Shown here piece by piece: positions 34,994 to 44,353 of a stretch of DNA of 64,000 nucleotides. The notes under the pieces were generated by a model. The model saw nothing but the letters and a program-made list of their open reading frames with translations, was not told where the DNA came from and did not search any database. The stretch covers positions 1 to 64,000 of the forward strand of contig JAHHHI010000103.1 of assembly GCA_019359435.1 (NCBI GenBank). Reading direction: 5' to 3'. Source of the stretch: Kaiparowitsia implicata GSE-PSE-MK54-09C. GTDB lineage: Bacteria; Cyanobacteriota; Cyanobacteriia; Elainellales; Elainellaceae. The first letter of the stretch is position 1. The number at the start of each line of letters is the position of its first letter. A program made the translations under genes and the position numbers.

Positions 34994-35443
34994 TTTTTTC
35001 CCCGTTAGCCCGACCCAATCCTGTCGGGCGGAAAGGACAAATTAACAACCCGGCACCACCATATTGAAGCGACCTAAGTCGAGTGACTTTGCAGGACCTA
35101 GGTCCCGTTAACAAAGAAGACCTCTGCCGTGGACACCCAAAAAGGCCGGACTGACACTGGGCAGATCTCGGTGGACGCCGTGTCCGGGACCCGTCACGCG
35201 GGGATATCGCGTCATCGACGTCACTAAGTGTTCCAAAGCCATTACCACGGCCGGACCGGGGACGGTCCCTGAACTGTAGCTGCGCCAAAACCGGCGCCGC
35301 GGCGGGATCATCAGGCCGGAACTCTTGTCCATTCGCAAGGTCCGGCCACGGTGCGGCCGGCTGACTCGAGCCAGCCGAACAGGTGGCTCAGGCGCTATAC
35401 TGCTGCATCAGCCGGTTGGCCCTGGATGCGAAGGCCAAGACGT
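34994..35443. other. intergenic stretch without a recognisable gene
   Basis: Upstream region of the broken PG-binding/PAN gene. No further gene, repeat or RNA was recognised between it and the lipoprotein gene. Confidence 0.4.
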
Positions 35444-35737
35444 CTATTGCCGCGAGAACCATGGATTTTCGGGGAAGTCACCTTCTAGACATTTCGAGAA
35501 GGCGGCGGTGCCTTCTTGATAGTCGAGGCGCAAGCAGGCGGCGCGACGATCTGCTTCGGGAAACGAAGCCACATAGGTTGCGCCCGGGGCCAATGACGTC
35601 ACTGGGCCGCTTGCCGCTTGGAGTGAGCTACCACCGGTCGGCGCCGGCGCTGCACCGCGAACGAAATCGCTCCTCGGAGCTGTGGCACACCCGGCAATTG
35701 CGCAGGCGGAAAACAGAAAAACAAGAGTTCTATACAT
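35444..35737 (-). CDS. small putative lipoprotein
   Basis: A 97-residue protein. The start at 35737 follows GAGGAGATTGCC and opens a lipoprotein signal peptide (TLVFLFSACAIAGC) with lipobox AIAGC and lipidated Cys17. The mature part is Ala/Gly-rich, then ATYVASFPEADRRAACLRLD and a second Cys pair position in KCLEGDFPENPW. The residue after the lipid Cys is Ala, so outer-membrane sorting would be expected. Function unknown; it stands alone. Confidence 0.75.
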   Translation of the reverse strand: MYRTLVFLFSACAIAGCATAPRSDFVRGAAPAPTGGSSLQAASGPVTSLAPGATYVASFPEADRRAACLRLDYQEGTAAFSKCLEGDFPENPWFSRQ

Positions 35738-36817
35738 GGCAATCTCCTCTATCCAAAAACCCGTCTGGGTGCGGATCGTTCCAGCATCGGTGGGTCTCTT
35801 GGCCATGAAAGATCAGCCTGGCCTGGCAGCACCCCCGGCACGACCGTTTGCGGCATTGTCGCAAATTCTTCCCTCTGGCCGATCCGGCGGGCCGCGGCAC
35901 TGGCCGCCCCACTCCGGCCGCGCAAGAGCGAGTTTGGCACGTAACCGGGCAGCACCCTGAGCCGTCCCACTAATGGGTTTTTCACCAGTGCGGCGCACCA
36001 TTGCCGGGCGCGCAATGTACTGTGTCCGCGCGATCGACCGTAGTCCGACGCCCACCCGAGCACCTCGGGTGGGCGTTCCTCACTTTGGTGGCCGCGGCAC
36101 CGGACGTCGCCGACCAGGGCTCACGGCCTGGGATGTAACCCGTACTGGCGCCAGCAACCGGGTGCCGTCGCAGGCTCGACTTAAAGCCGCCGCTCGGACC
36201 CACGACGTTCAGCCGCATCTGGGGATGGAGACATATGAATGGGGCCGGTGCCGGGACCGGGGCGCTGCCCAGCAGCCCTGGCGCCACCAGGCCGGCCGGC
36301 CAGGGGCAGGTCATCTTGAAGTTGATTGTCGGGATCGACGGCCAGCAGAGTGAGGTGGATGCGCCGTGCCATGACTGCAAATGCCGCTGCCTGAACATCC
36401 AAAGATCAGGTGCTTTGGGTGCTAAACTTGAGGGGGCCCTGGCGCATTCGGGCGAGACGATTAGACCGCCTGGCGGCCCAGTTGTTATCTTCCCTATGGG
36501 CCCAAGCCGGAGCACGTCCAGCATGGATGCCGGTCGTCATTGCAGCCAGCCAACACGGCATACCCAGTGCCGGCGTGGCCGCGGGTCTTCATTGCCACGT
36601 CTATTTCTATTCGTCTGGTGGCGTGGAGAACTGGCGAGCATGGCGGACGCTATCGGCATCGGCCCACTCGTCGACCACAACGACCTGCACGCCCTCATCG
36701 TGAAAGACATGGTGTTGCAGTCAATTAGCACAACTACGGCGGGCTTGACTTGAGGAAGAGTTGTCACCATGACAGACGCACCGTTGTGTGGTCATCTTCG
36801 CAAACAGGAGGCACTCC
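35738..36817. other. gene-poor stretch of about 1.1 kb
   Basis: No gene I can support with confidence. A 172-codon plus-strand frame from ATG 36235 has a GGAG upstream, but its product has no domain, an odd composition and no homologue I recognise. A strong hairpin is present at 36049-36075. The last bases are the leader of the 36818 gene. Confidence 0.4.
36049..36075. terminator. strong hairpin, possible terminator
   Basis: CGCCCACCCGAG and CTCGGGTGGGCG form a perfect 12-bp stem around CAC. Only TTCCT follows on the plus strand, and no gene ends nearby, so its role is uncertain; it may mark the end of a lost gene. Confidence 0.5.
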
Positions 36818-37033
36818 ATGCCCGACCGTTTTCTTGCGCAGATTGAGATTTGCACCGCCATTTTGAAGAACAGTCTCGGCGTAGACGCTGAAACGGCGCG
36901 CGCTGCACTTAGGGTGGGGGTCCGACACTACATCGACCGGGAGCCTACCGAACTCGCCATGCTCGGAATGTGGGTTCATGTCATGGAGCGAGCCACCGGG
37001 ACAGACTTACTGGGCGCTGACTGGAAACAGTGA
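36818..37033 (+). CDS. small hypothetical protein
   Basis: A 71-residue protein beginning MPDRFLAQIEICTAILKNSL, helical throughout, with no signal peptide or membrane helix. The start follows AGGAGGCACTCC, a strong ribosome binding site. The sequence GVDAETARAALRVGVRHYID looks like a compact helical bundle. Family and function are not recognised. It stands alone between a gene-poor stretch and the L,D-transpeptidase gene, which is convergent with it. Confidence 0.6.
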   Translation: MPDRFLAQIEICTAILKNSLGVDAETARAALRVGVRHYIDREPTELAMLGMWVHVMERATGTDLLGADWKQ

Positions 37034-37203
37034 TCCGGCCTGTTATCGACCATTGGCCGACCCACCAGCTATCCGACCTTGCAGTGGCTCCCGGGTCGCG
37101 CTTCGTGGCCATGTCCGCGACTTCGACGCCCGCAGAAACGATCCCTGCAACGAAGTGACATAACTCGCCCCCCGCCGCACACGTTCGACGCCCAACTGAA
37201 CGC

Positions 37204-37749
37204 TCAGCGGGTAACGATGACCGGTGTGCCCAAATCGACACGATCGAACAGATCGACAATGTCGGCATTGCTCATCCTAATGCAGCCATAGGAGACGAAG
37301 CCGCCGATCGAGTCCGGCCGGTTCGTGCCGTGGATGGCGTAGTCGCCGCCCGACAGCGTCAGGGCCGCCGCCCCCATGGGATTGGCGGGCGATCCGCCGG
37401 GGATGACCGCCGGAAGTCCGGGCGTGTCGCGCCGGATCGCCGCGGGCGGCGCCCAGTTTGGCCGTATATACTTGCCAGCGATCGCCGTGGTGCCGATCCA
37501 TTGCCGGTCGGGCCGGCCGACGCCTACGCTATAGCGCAGAGCCTGCCCATCCTGCAGCACCAGGTAGAGTGCGCGCTCGGCAGTCCGCACGACGATGGTC
37601 CCCGCAGCCATGTCGGCGGCGACGGCCACCAGGGTGGCTTCTGCACGCGCCGGCGCAGCGGCGCCGAGCATTGCCAGGAGCGCGAGACAGATAGGAAGGA
37701 GCTTGGTTATAGCAGTTGTCCTAAAACGTGATCGAGAACGAGACCACAA
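37204..37749 (-). CDS. L,D-transpeptidase (YkuD domain)
   Basis: A 181-residue exported enzyme. An N-terminal hydrophobic segment (LLPICLALLAMLGAAAPARA) is a signal peptide; the YkuD domain contains the catalytic motif with His140 (YAIHGTN) and Cys156 (SYGCIRMSN). It forms 3-3 peptide crosslinks in peptidoglycan or attaches proteins to it, as is common in Hyphomicrobiales. The start is uncertain: TTG 37749 has no clear ribosome binding site, and AGGA is seen 5' of an ATA codon downstream. The gene is monocistronic and divergent from the ice-binding-like gene. Confidence 0.88.
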   Translation of the reverse strand: MWSRSRSRFRTTAITKLLPICLALLAMLGAAAPARAEATLVAVAADMAAGTIVVRTAERALYLVLQDGQALRYSVGVGRPDRQWIGTTAIAGKYIRPNWAPPAAIRRDTPGLPAVIPGGSPANPMGAAALTLSGGDYAIHGTNRPDSIGGFVSYGCIRMSNADIVDLFDRVDLGTPVIVTR

Positions 37750-38001
37750 TTGCTGGAATACCGGTTGTATTTCCCCCTGCTATACGTATGCTGAATTTCG
37801 TGTAGAGAAGTAAACCCGCATAGCACAAAATCGTGTGGCGCGGTCGAAACTAAAAATCTTTGCAAAATGTTTAATTTGTCACGCGTTTTTCCGGTCGGAA
37901 AAGCCGATGCTTTTCTCTGTCCGATCGGAATGTTCATGCGAGCTCCCAAAATACTCCGCAGTATACTTTCGGTCGGCAAACAGTTGTGCGCTGCCAGGTT
38001 A

Positions 38002-39903
38002 ATGCGACCGCAGCATGTTCAGGCGCTCTTCGGCGCCTTTTTGCTGGGCCTTGGCGCCATGACTGTCCAGGCAAGTGCGCAGCCGGCGCCCTATGGCCCT
38101 CCATTCAGCTTTGCCGTGCTGGCCGGCTCGACCGTGACCAATACCGGCCCCTCCGAGATCCTTGGCGACGTCGGCGTTAGTCCGGGCAGCGCCGTAGTTG
38201 GGTTCCCACCCGGCCGCGTCTACGGCATGATCTATGCCGCCAACGCCATTTCGGCGCAGGGCCAGGCCGATCTGGCCACCGCCTACAACATTCTGGCAGG
38301 CCTCCCTGCAGGGAATGCAGTCGCCGGCGATATTGGCGGGCGAACATTGCAGGCCGGCACCTACACCTCTGCCACGACCCTGGCCATCACCGGTGATCTG
38401 ATCCTTGACGGACAGGGCGATCCCACAGCCACCTTCGTCTTCCAGATCGGCTCGACGCTGACCACCGCCAGTGCATCGCGCGTCCTGCTCATCAACGGCG
38501 CTAATGCGGCGAATGTTTACTTCCAGGTTGGCAGTTCGGCGACCCTGGGCACCACATCGGAATTCCGCGGTCGCATCCTGGCGCTGACCAGCATCACGCT
38601 CAATACCGGCGCGTCGATCAATTGTGGCGCCGCGCTGGCGCGGAATGGCGCCGTCACGCTCGACACCAATGTCATTGCCATCTGCCTGGCTGCAGCCTCG
38701 GTCAGCGTGGTGAACACGCTGGGCGGCACGGGCTCGACTTCGGCCGCGGCCGTCGCCCAGGCCATTGATGCCTATAGTGCCGGCGGCGGAACCCTGCCGC
38801 TCGCCTTTCAGGCGCTGGCAACCCTGGATGCGGCAACCCTGGCTCTGGCACTGCAGCAACTCTCGGGGGAAGTCGCGACAAGCGTTGCGCCGGCCGTCAT
38901 GCAGACCATGGATACATTTCTCGATACGGTGATGACCAGTCGAAGTGGTCCGGGCGTGCTGACGGCCTCGGGCTATGACGACAACACCATCAGCGTCATG
39001 GGCTATGCTCCGGTCCCCGCCAGTCGCCGCGTTGCCGCTCTCGAGGCATTCGACAATCCGGCCGTGGCCAGCAAGGACTGGAGTGTCTGGATCGCCGGCC
39101 TTGGTGGCTATAGCTTCACCGCGGGCAGCGCCGCCACGGCTAGCCATGATCGCACGGTGCGCGACTTCGGCATCGCCGCCGGCTTTGAACGCCAGCTCGA
39201 TTCCAATACCATGCTGGGCCTGTCGGTCTCTAAAGGTGGCGCCAGTTTCAGCCTTGCCGATGGCTTTGGCAGTGGGACCAGCGACGCCTTCCAGGCCGCA
39301 CTCTACGGCAGAACCGAACAGGACGACACTTACGTCGCCGCCGTCGCGGCTTACGGCTACAACGACGTATCCACAGAACGCATGCTCACCTTTGCCGGCA
39401 CTGATCGCTTCGCGGCACGCTTTTCGGCGCACAACCTTGCCGGCGAGATTGAGGTCGGCCATCGGTTCGGCAATTTCACGCCTTATGCGAGCCTGCGCGG
39501 GCAAGCGGTCACCATGCCGGCCTATGCCGAGACCACTATTGCCGGAAGCCCGATCTTCGCGCTTGCCTATGACGGCCAGACGGTGGTGACGGGTCGCGCC
39601 GAACTCGGCGTCAAGGCCGATTGGACCCACGATTTCGAGGGCGGCCATGTGACGCTGAATTCGGCGGTTGGGGTGGCGCAGGATTTCGGCGGCAATACCA
39701 GCAAGACGGCGTCTTTCCGGGCTCTGCCCGGCTCGCGCTTCACAGTTGAGGGCGCCGCGGCCCACCAGACATCGTTGCTGGTCTCGGTCGGGCTCGATGT
39801 CGCCTTCGACAATGGCTTCAGCGCCGGCGGCACCGTTGCGGCTGAGCTGTCGACCAATAGCAGCGCCTATTCCGGCACTGCTCGCCTGTCCTATCGGTGG
39901 TAG
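38002..39903 (+). CDS. ice-binding-like (DUF3494) domain fused to an autotransporter beta-barrel
   Basis: A protein of about 633 residues. After a signal peptide (ALFGAFLLGLGAMTVQASAQ) residues 34-230 match the DUF3494 ice-binding-like domain: FAVLAGSTVTNTGPSEILGD, VGVSPG, ATTLAITGDLILDGQGD and FVFQIGSTLT. The last 260 residues form an outer-membrane barrel with alternating strands and a terminal aromatic (ARLSYRW). The ice-binding-like part would sit on the cell surface, where DUF3494 proteins bind ice or act as adhesins. Alternative upstream starts exist at 37936 and 37867; 38002 gives the most typical signal peptide. Confidence 0.82.
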   Translation: MRPQHVQALFGAFLLGLGAMTVQASAQPAPYGPPFSFAVLAGSTVTNTGPSEILGDVGVSPGSAVVGFPPGRVYGMIYAANAISAQGQADLATAYNILAGLPAGNAVAGDIGGRTLQAGTYTSATTLAITGDLILDGQGDPTATFVFQIGSTLTTASASRVLLINGANAANVYFQVGSSATLGTTSEFRGRILALTSITLNTGASINCGAALARNGAVTLDTNVIAICLAAASVSVVNTLGGTGSTSAAAVAQAIDAYSAGGGTLPLAFQALATLDAATLALALQQLSGEVATSVAPAVMQTMDTFLDTVMTSRSGPGVLTASGYDDNTISVMGYAPVPASRRVAALEAFDNPAVASKDWSVWIAGLGGYSFTAGSAATASHDRTVRDFGIAAGFERQLDSNTMLGLSVSKGGASFSLADGFGSGTSDAFQAALYGRTEQDDTYVAAVAAYGYNDVSTERMLTFAGTDRFAARFSAHNLAGEIEVGHRFGNFTPYASLRGQAVTMPAYAETTIAGSPIFALAYDGQTVVTGRAELGVKADWTHDFEGGHVTLNSAVGVAQDFGGNTSKTASFRALPGSRFTVEGAAAHQTSLLVSVGLDVAFDNGFSAGGTVAAELSTNSSAYSGTARLSYRW

Positions 39904-40389
39904 GCGGCACATCCTTGCGCAGGCTGGTCGCGGCCAGCCAGGCAGGGAAAGCGACTTCCATAAGCGATCCCGCCCAAGCCGGGCGCCGTTCGGTTCTGCC
40001 GTTGCCAGGAGCGTAGGTCCAATCGGCGCGAACTGATCCGGACCGTCGACCCTTGTCCCAAGCCGCTCCGGGCTGGTTACCAAGATGCAACTTTACTCGC
40101 GACCATAGCAGCGGTCGCGGCGCCAAGGGCAGGCTCTGCCCAAACTTTCGAACAATGACGGCGACAGAGAGGGTTCGGGAGTGAAGACCTCGGCCAGAAT
40201 TGCCATCCGCCGCTGTGTTGTGGTGCTGCGGGTTAAAATCTAAATATCTGTCTTCCAGAATTCTACACATATAAAGCATTACGAGCGACTTACAGCGGTC
40301 GTAAGCGGTTTGTAATCTATTAACACTGTATGAACTATTACGAAATCTCTGCGTTATGTGGGAAGTTTTGCCACTGATGGAGAGATGAA

Positions 40390-40536
40390 ATGCTCACCCT
40401 GCTGCTGGTTCTAACCTTTATATTCATAGCCGGTCTCGCGGCAACGGGCCTGTTGCTGAGCGCCGAGGACCAAAGCGCCGGGCCGGAGGCGGGCCACCCG
40501 CACCTATCTGACTTCTCCCAGGCCAAGCCGCGATAG
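40390..40536 (+). CDS. 48-residue single-pass membrane protein
   Basis: A short gene with a good ribosome binding site (GGAGAGATGAA) before ATG 40390. The product starts MLTLLLVLTFIFIAGLAATG, one membrane helix, followed by a polar, His- and Pro-containing tail ending SQAKPR. It is preceded by an AT-rich region that could hold a promoter. No family is recognised; small regulatory membrane proteins look like this, but the role is unknown. Confidence 0.5.
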   Translation: MLTLLLVLTFIFIAGLAATGLLLSAEDQSAGPEAGHPHLSDFSQAKPR

Positions 40537-40769
40537 CACCATGAGCCCACCCGGAAGGCCCCGGGCGTGGCGTTGCTATGCTGGCTTCAGACAGGGGCAG
40601 GTCGCTGCCCAAGAGCGGCGGCCACTTGTCCGGCCTGCCGGCAAAACAGACGCTGCCGGTGTCGGATAGCCACCCCAACCGGTGGGGGATTGACGGCTCA
40701 GCGCTCAAGGGTCCGCGCTTGGTGCACTCGTCAGGTTGGCCCTGCAGACGCCCCGAGTGTGAGGGCATT
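40537..40769. other. short gene-free stretch
   Basis: Nothing recognisable between the small membrane protein and the IS3-type remnant. It may be further IS-derived DNA, but no transposase motif was found. Confidence 0.4.
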
Positions 40770-41125
40770 GGCGCTCATGGGTATCGTCTTCTGGATTGCC
40801 CCACGACAGCCAGGATGAGGTCCGCCTTTTGGGCGCGCATGGCCTCCTCTATATCGCGGCTTTCATACACTTGCCGAGCATGCGTCCGAGATTGCGCGCG
40901 CGCATCTCCAGCTCGCGGACCTCGGAAGCGCCACAACATCTTCGTCACTTTGAACGGCCGCGTGGCGCGTTTCGAGCATGCGGCGCTTCCAGGCAAAAAG
41001 TTGGCTCGGGGAAAAGCCAGCGCGGCGTGCCACGGGGGAACCGCTCATGCCCCGTTGGCTAGCTGCACCAGCGGAGCGTTCTCCGCCACCGACCAGCGCC
41101 GGCGGCGCTGCACGGAGCATGCCTA
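40770..41125 (-). mobile_element. IS3-type transposase OrfA remnant
   Basis: On the minus strand SVQRRRRWSVAEN, then in another frame ARRAGFSPSQLFAWKRRM, then EVRELEMRARNLGRMLGK correspond in order to the N-terminal basic region, helix-turn-helix and leucine-zipper-like part of OrfA of IS3-type elements. Several frameshifts and stops separate the pieces. OrfB and terminal repeats are absent, so the element is dead. A related N-terminal fragment occurs at about 51.9 kb. Confidence 0.65.
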
Positions 41126-41136
41126 TGCCTTATGCG

Positions 41137-42168
41137 CTATGCCGCAGTGGGGTGCGCTGCAGCCTCCCGAAAGGAGACAAGCTTTCGCCGATCCTCGTCC
41201 CAGAGAACCAGCTTCACGCCCAAGAGGCTGTCGCCGATCGTGATCCGGCCGATAGCCTTGAGCTCAGGGTAGTCGCGGAGGACCTCGGGCAGGCGATAAA
41301 AAGGGATCCTGCTAGCGAGGTGATGCACGTGGTGGATGCCGATATTGGCGGTCAGCCACCCCAGAATGCCCGGCAAATCGTAATAGGATGAGCCGTGAAG
41401 GGCCGCTTCCTTAAACTGCCAGTCGGAAGCCGGGGCCCAGTGTGTCTCCTCGAACTGGTGCTGGACATAGAACAGCCAGACTCCGGCCGTCGCCGCCATG
41501 ATGACGATGGGTAAATGGACCAAAACGAGGGCCTGCCAGCCCAATAGCCACACCAGGGCGAAGCCAAGCAGGGCGATACCGATATTGGTGGCCATGGTGG
41601 ATATCCAGGGTGCCGCGCCAGAGCCCATCATGCCGACCGGCCAGCGGTGTTGCAGCAGGAACAGCCATAGCGGTCCGATGCCGAACATCACAATTGGGTG
41701 CCGGTAGAGCCGATAGCGCAGTCGACCCGACCACGACAGCGCCCGGTACTCGCTGACCGTCAGCGTCTCGACATCGCCGATGCCACGCATATCGAGATTG
41801 CCGGCGGTTGCATGATGCTGGGCATGGGTTCGGCGCCAATAGTCGTAGGGCGTCATGGTCAAAATGCCGATGATCCGCCCCGCCCAATCGTCGGCCTGCC
41901 GGTGCGCGAAAAACGCGCCATGGCCGCAGTCATGCTGGATCATGAACAGCCGGACGAGGAAGCCGGCGGCGGGAATTGTGAACACCAGGCCCCACCAAAA
42001 ACCGTAAGCGAGCGACGTCCAGGCCAGTCCCCAGCAGAGGATGAATGGTGCGAGGGAGATCGCTAGTTCTAACACGCTGCGCCATCGGTTAGGCTGGCGG
42101 TAGCGGGCCATGATCTGCGGCCATGGCCGGTTGTTTGACGACACGTCAGGCAAAATCTCGCTCATCAT
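41137..42168 (-). CDS. membrane fatty acid desaturase
   Basis: A 343-residue integral membrane di-iron desaturase. The three histidine boxes are HDCGHGAFF, HAQHHA and HVHHLA, and about four membrane helices (for example LVFTIPAAGFLVRLFMI) surround them. It would introduce a double bond into an acyl chain of a membrane lipid, or hydroxylate it; the regiospecificity cannot be told. Start at 42168 is chosen because AAGGA precedes it and its ATG overlaps the TGA of the upstream small gene (ATGA), indicating coupling. Confidence 0.9.
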   Translation of the reverse strand: MMSEILPDVSSNNRPWPQIMARYRQPNRWRSVLELAISLAPFILCWGLAWTSLAYGFWWGLVFTIPAAGFLVRLFMIQHDCGHGAFFAHRQADDWAGRIIGILTMTPYDYWRRTHAQHHATAGNLDMRGIGDVETLTVSEYRALSWSGRLRYRLYRHPIVMFGIGPLWLFLLQHRWPVGMMGSGAAPWISTMATNIGIALLGFALVWLLGWQALVLVHLPIVIMAATAGVWLFYVQHQFEETHWAPASDWQFKEAALHGSSYYDLPGILGWLTANIGIHHVHHLASRIPFYRLPEVLRDYPELKAIGRITIGDSLLGVKLVLWDEDRRKLVSFREAAAHPTAA

Positions 42169-42356
42169 CGTGTTCCTTCGATTGCGCAACGAAGGAAGTG
42201 CTCCGCGTGCTGAAAGTAGTTTTCCGCCGCGACACGGTCACCGGCCCTAACCTGTGCATCGGCCAGCCTCAGGTAATGCTGCTGTCGTGCCACCGCGGTG
42301 TTTCGATCGATGGCTGGCGGCTCGTGCCGGCTGGCTGGTCCATTAGAAGTTCTCAT
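42165..42356 (-). CDS. small DUF4167-like protein coupled to the desaturase
   Basis: A 63-residue protein with the segment YLRLADAQVRAGDRVAAENYFQHAEHFLR, which closely follows the motif of DUF4167 proteins (repeated helical YxxLAxxAxxAGDRVAAENYxQHAEHY), although here only this core is present. Its start overlaps the stop of the upstream fragment (TGATG) and its stop overlaps the desaturase start (ATGA), so all three are translationally linked. DUF4167 proteins are nucleic-acid-associated in some annotations; function here is unknown. Confidence 0.6.
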   Translation of the reverse strand: MRTSNGPASRHEPPAIDRNTAVARQQHYLRLADAQVRAGDRVAAENYFQHAEHFLRCAIEGTR

Positions 42357-42520
42357 CAGGCGGCGATCTTCTGCCTGCCAGGATGATAGGCGGCGGCGGC
42401 ATAGAGGACGCAGACAGGCTCGCCTTCGAAACGCTTGTCCTTGTCGCCACTATCTGGAGTGATGAGGCCGAAGGCTCTGGTCGTGTTGAAGAATTTAACG
42501 GTGTAAGTGATCAAAAATAT
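42356..42520 (-). pseudogene. cold-shock-domain remnant at the head of the desaturase operon
   Basis: The minus-strand frame reads TVKFFNTTRAFGLITPDSGD, the RNP1-containing start of a cold-shock domain (usual form VKFFNTTKGFGFI), but then joins an unrelated tail ending YHPGRQKIAA. No ATG start is present; only TTG or ATA codons are available. The missing second half of the domain and the absent start suggest a truncated or fused gene. Its stop is coupled to the next gene. Confidence 0.5.
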
Positions 42521-42734
42521 GGTTCTTTAGTAAGGCCCGCATCGAAGCGAGCGGGCGATGACCCCAGGGCCGAATATGCCAAGGGGTGCCTAAACGTTCG
42601 CATTTGAAAAGAGGTGGGCCGGGGCCGGCAGAACCGGCTGGGAGCAGCCAACGGGGCTGAAAACGTAGCTGGAGCTTATGACAGAGGTTTGTGGCGAACG
42701 CGAGGCGCGGCAGGCCTATGCCAGGCTGGCATCG

Positions 42735-42974
42735 TCAACCATCCACGCCATTTGCCGGTGGGGCAGTCTGCCCATGCTCTTCCTGCCGAAGCGTGAAGGT
42801 ACCCCGAATATGCCGGTTGAAGAACCAGCCCTTGGAAAAGGCCCTGCTGAACGCAGCGTATGTCTCGGGTGGAACGTCGAGATAGTCGTAGCGCTTGCCG
42901 TTGGTGACGAGCCAGATCGAGAGGACTTTCGTCGCAGGATCGTATTGGCTCTTGCGGATCAGCTTTGATGGCAT
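42735..42974 (-). CDS. KTSC domain-containing protein
   Basis: A 79-residue cytoplasmic protein with the KTSC pattern: IRKSQYDPATKVLSIWL, a strand with KRYDYLDVP, then FSRAFSKGWFFNRHIRG. KTSC domains are named after the C-terminal domain of lysyl-tRNA synthetase-like proteins and occur alone in many Hyphomicrobiales; function is unknown. The start at 42974 is chosen because GGGAGG lies seven bases before it. The gene is divergent from the DUF763 gene. Confidence 0.82.
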   Translation of the reverse strand: MPSKLIRKSQYDPATKVLSIWLVTNGKRYDYLDVPPETYAAFSRAFSKGWFFNRHIRGTFTLRQEEHGQTAPPANGVDG

Positions 42975-43090
42975 GGTAGGCCTCCCTTGGGGCAACCGGG
43001 CACTTAGAAGGTTGCCAACCCGATGCGCCGAGCAAGGTTGTTTCTCTTTTGTTCTGTGCTATACAATCGCTCCCAACCCAAGAGGTAGCC

Positions 43091-44353
43091 GTGGCAATCC
43101 GTTCCGGCAGCGCCGATCTCCCATTGCATGGCGGCAGAGTGCCGCGCTGGCTGAGCGAACGCATGGCCAAGCTTGGAGCGCTGATCTGCGAGGCTATGGT
43201 TGCCGAATATGGCAGGGACGAGCTGCTGCAGCGGCTCGCCCATCCATTCTGGTTCCAATCCTTTGGCGCCGTCATGGGCATGGACTGGCATTCCTCCGGA
43301 ATTACCACAAGCGTGATCGGCGCTCTCAAGCGCGGCCTGGCGCCATTGGAGAAGGAGCTGGGCCTGCATGTCTGCGGCGGACGCGGCAAGCACTCACGCA
43401 GCACCCCGGCCGAGTTGATATCGATCGGGGACAGGGTGGGGTTCGACGGAAGCGCACTGGCCTCCGCTAGCCGTCTCGTTGCCAAGGTCGACAGTGCCGC
43501 CGTCCAGGATGGCTTTGACCTCTACCTCCATGGCTTTATCGTCGCTGACGATGGCAAGTGGGTTGTCGTGCAGCAGGGCATGAAAGGCGATGCCGGTCAG
43601 GCGCGCCGCTATCACTGGACCTCCCAGGGCCTGGGTAGCTTTGTAGAGCGGCCCCATGCCGCGATCGAAGGACAGGCTCAGGGCGAGATCATCAACCTGA
43701 CCGATGTCCGAGCGGCGGGAGCCAGAACGGGAAGTGTAGATCTACTGAGCTCGCTGGGTCCGGACGCCATTGTGCGGGAAGTGGGAAAGCTGCGAGGTCT
43801 GGTTGAGCAGCCCAAGGACCAACCTTTCCTGCCTCACTTGGTCATGCCCGAACATCACGACGTGCGGCCTAGCGATGTGGTGCTTAGGCGTCTCCATGGC
43901 AGCCTGGCTGCGGCTGCAGATCGAGGACCTGTCGATTTCGCAGAACTGCTTCTTGTTCCAGGGGTAGGGGCCCGGACGGTGGAATCGCTGGCAATGGTCG
44001 CTGAGGTCGTTTACGGCGCTCCGCATCGTTTTGCCGATCCCGGCCGGTTCGCAATGGCTCATGGCGGCAAAGATGGCCATCCGTTTCCCGTCCCGTTGGC
44101 GGTCTATGACCGCACCATCCAGGTGCTGAAGGGTGCCGTGACCAGGTCACGACTGGGGCAGGACGAGCAATTGGGTGCGATCAAGCGCCTGGATGCACAG
44201 GCAAGGGTTCTTGAGGCCTCCGCCACCGGCCCATCGCTCAAGTCTTATATGGCACACGAGCGGGCGAGGTCGCGTGACTACGGCGGTCGCACGGTTTTCG
44301 ATGATCACACGTCCGCAGAAGCGGCCAGGCGGAAATCACGCTCGCCGATGTAA
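43091..44353 (+). CDS. DUF763 family protein
   Basis: A 420-residue protein matching the DUF763 family over its whole length: SADLPLHGGRVPRWLSERMA at the start, then HVCGGRGKHSRSTPAEL and HGFIVADDGKWVVVQQGM. A helix-hairpin-helix-like segment (LLLVPGVGARTVESLAMV) near residue 300 suggests DNA binding, and DUF763 genes are often near DNA-repair genes; here Ku genes lie 2.5 kb away. Function is not established. The GTG start at 43091 follows AAGAGGTAGCC; an upstream in-frame start is less likely. Confidence 0.85.
   Translation: MAIRSGSADLPLHGGRVPRWLSERMAKLGALICEAMVAEYGRDELLQRLAHPFWFQSFGAVMGMDWHSSGITTSVIGALKRGLAPLEKELGLHVCGGRGKHSRSTPAELISIGDRVGFDGSALASASRLVAKVDSAAVQDGFDLYLHGFIVADDGKWVVVQQGMKGDAGQARRYHWTSQGLGSFVERPHAAIEGQAQGEIINLTDVRAAGARTGSVDLLSSLGPDAIVREVGKLRGLVEQPKDQPFLPHLVMPEHHDVRPSDVVLRRLHGSLAAAADRGPVDFAELLLVPGVGARTVESLAMVAEVVYGAPHRFADPGRFAMAHGGKDGHPFPVPLAVYDRTIQVLKGAVTRSRLGQDEQLGAIKRLDAQARVLEASATGPSLKSYMAHERARSRDYGGRTVFDDHTSAEAARRKSRSPM

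Noticed and set aside
36235-36753. 172-codon plus-strand frame with a GGAG upstream
   Set aside because: No domain, uneven composition and no coding-like neighbours; kept only as a remark in the gene-poor stretch.
37999-40083. 694-codon open frame on the minus strand
   Set aside because: It lies fully opposite the ice-binding-like/autotransporter gene, has no domain or signal, and its composition is what the complementary strand of GC-rich coding DNA produces.
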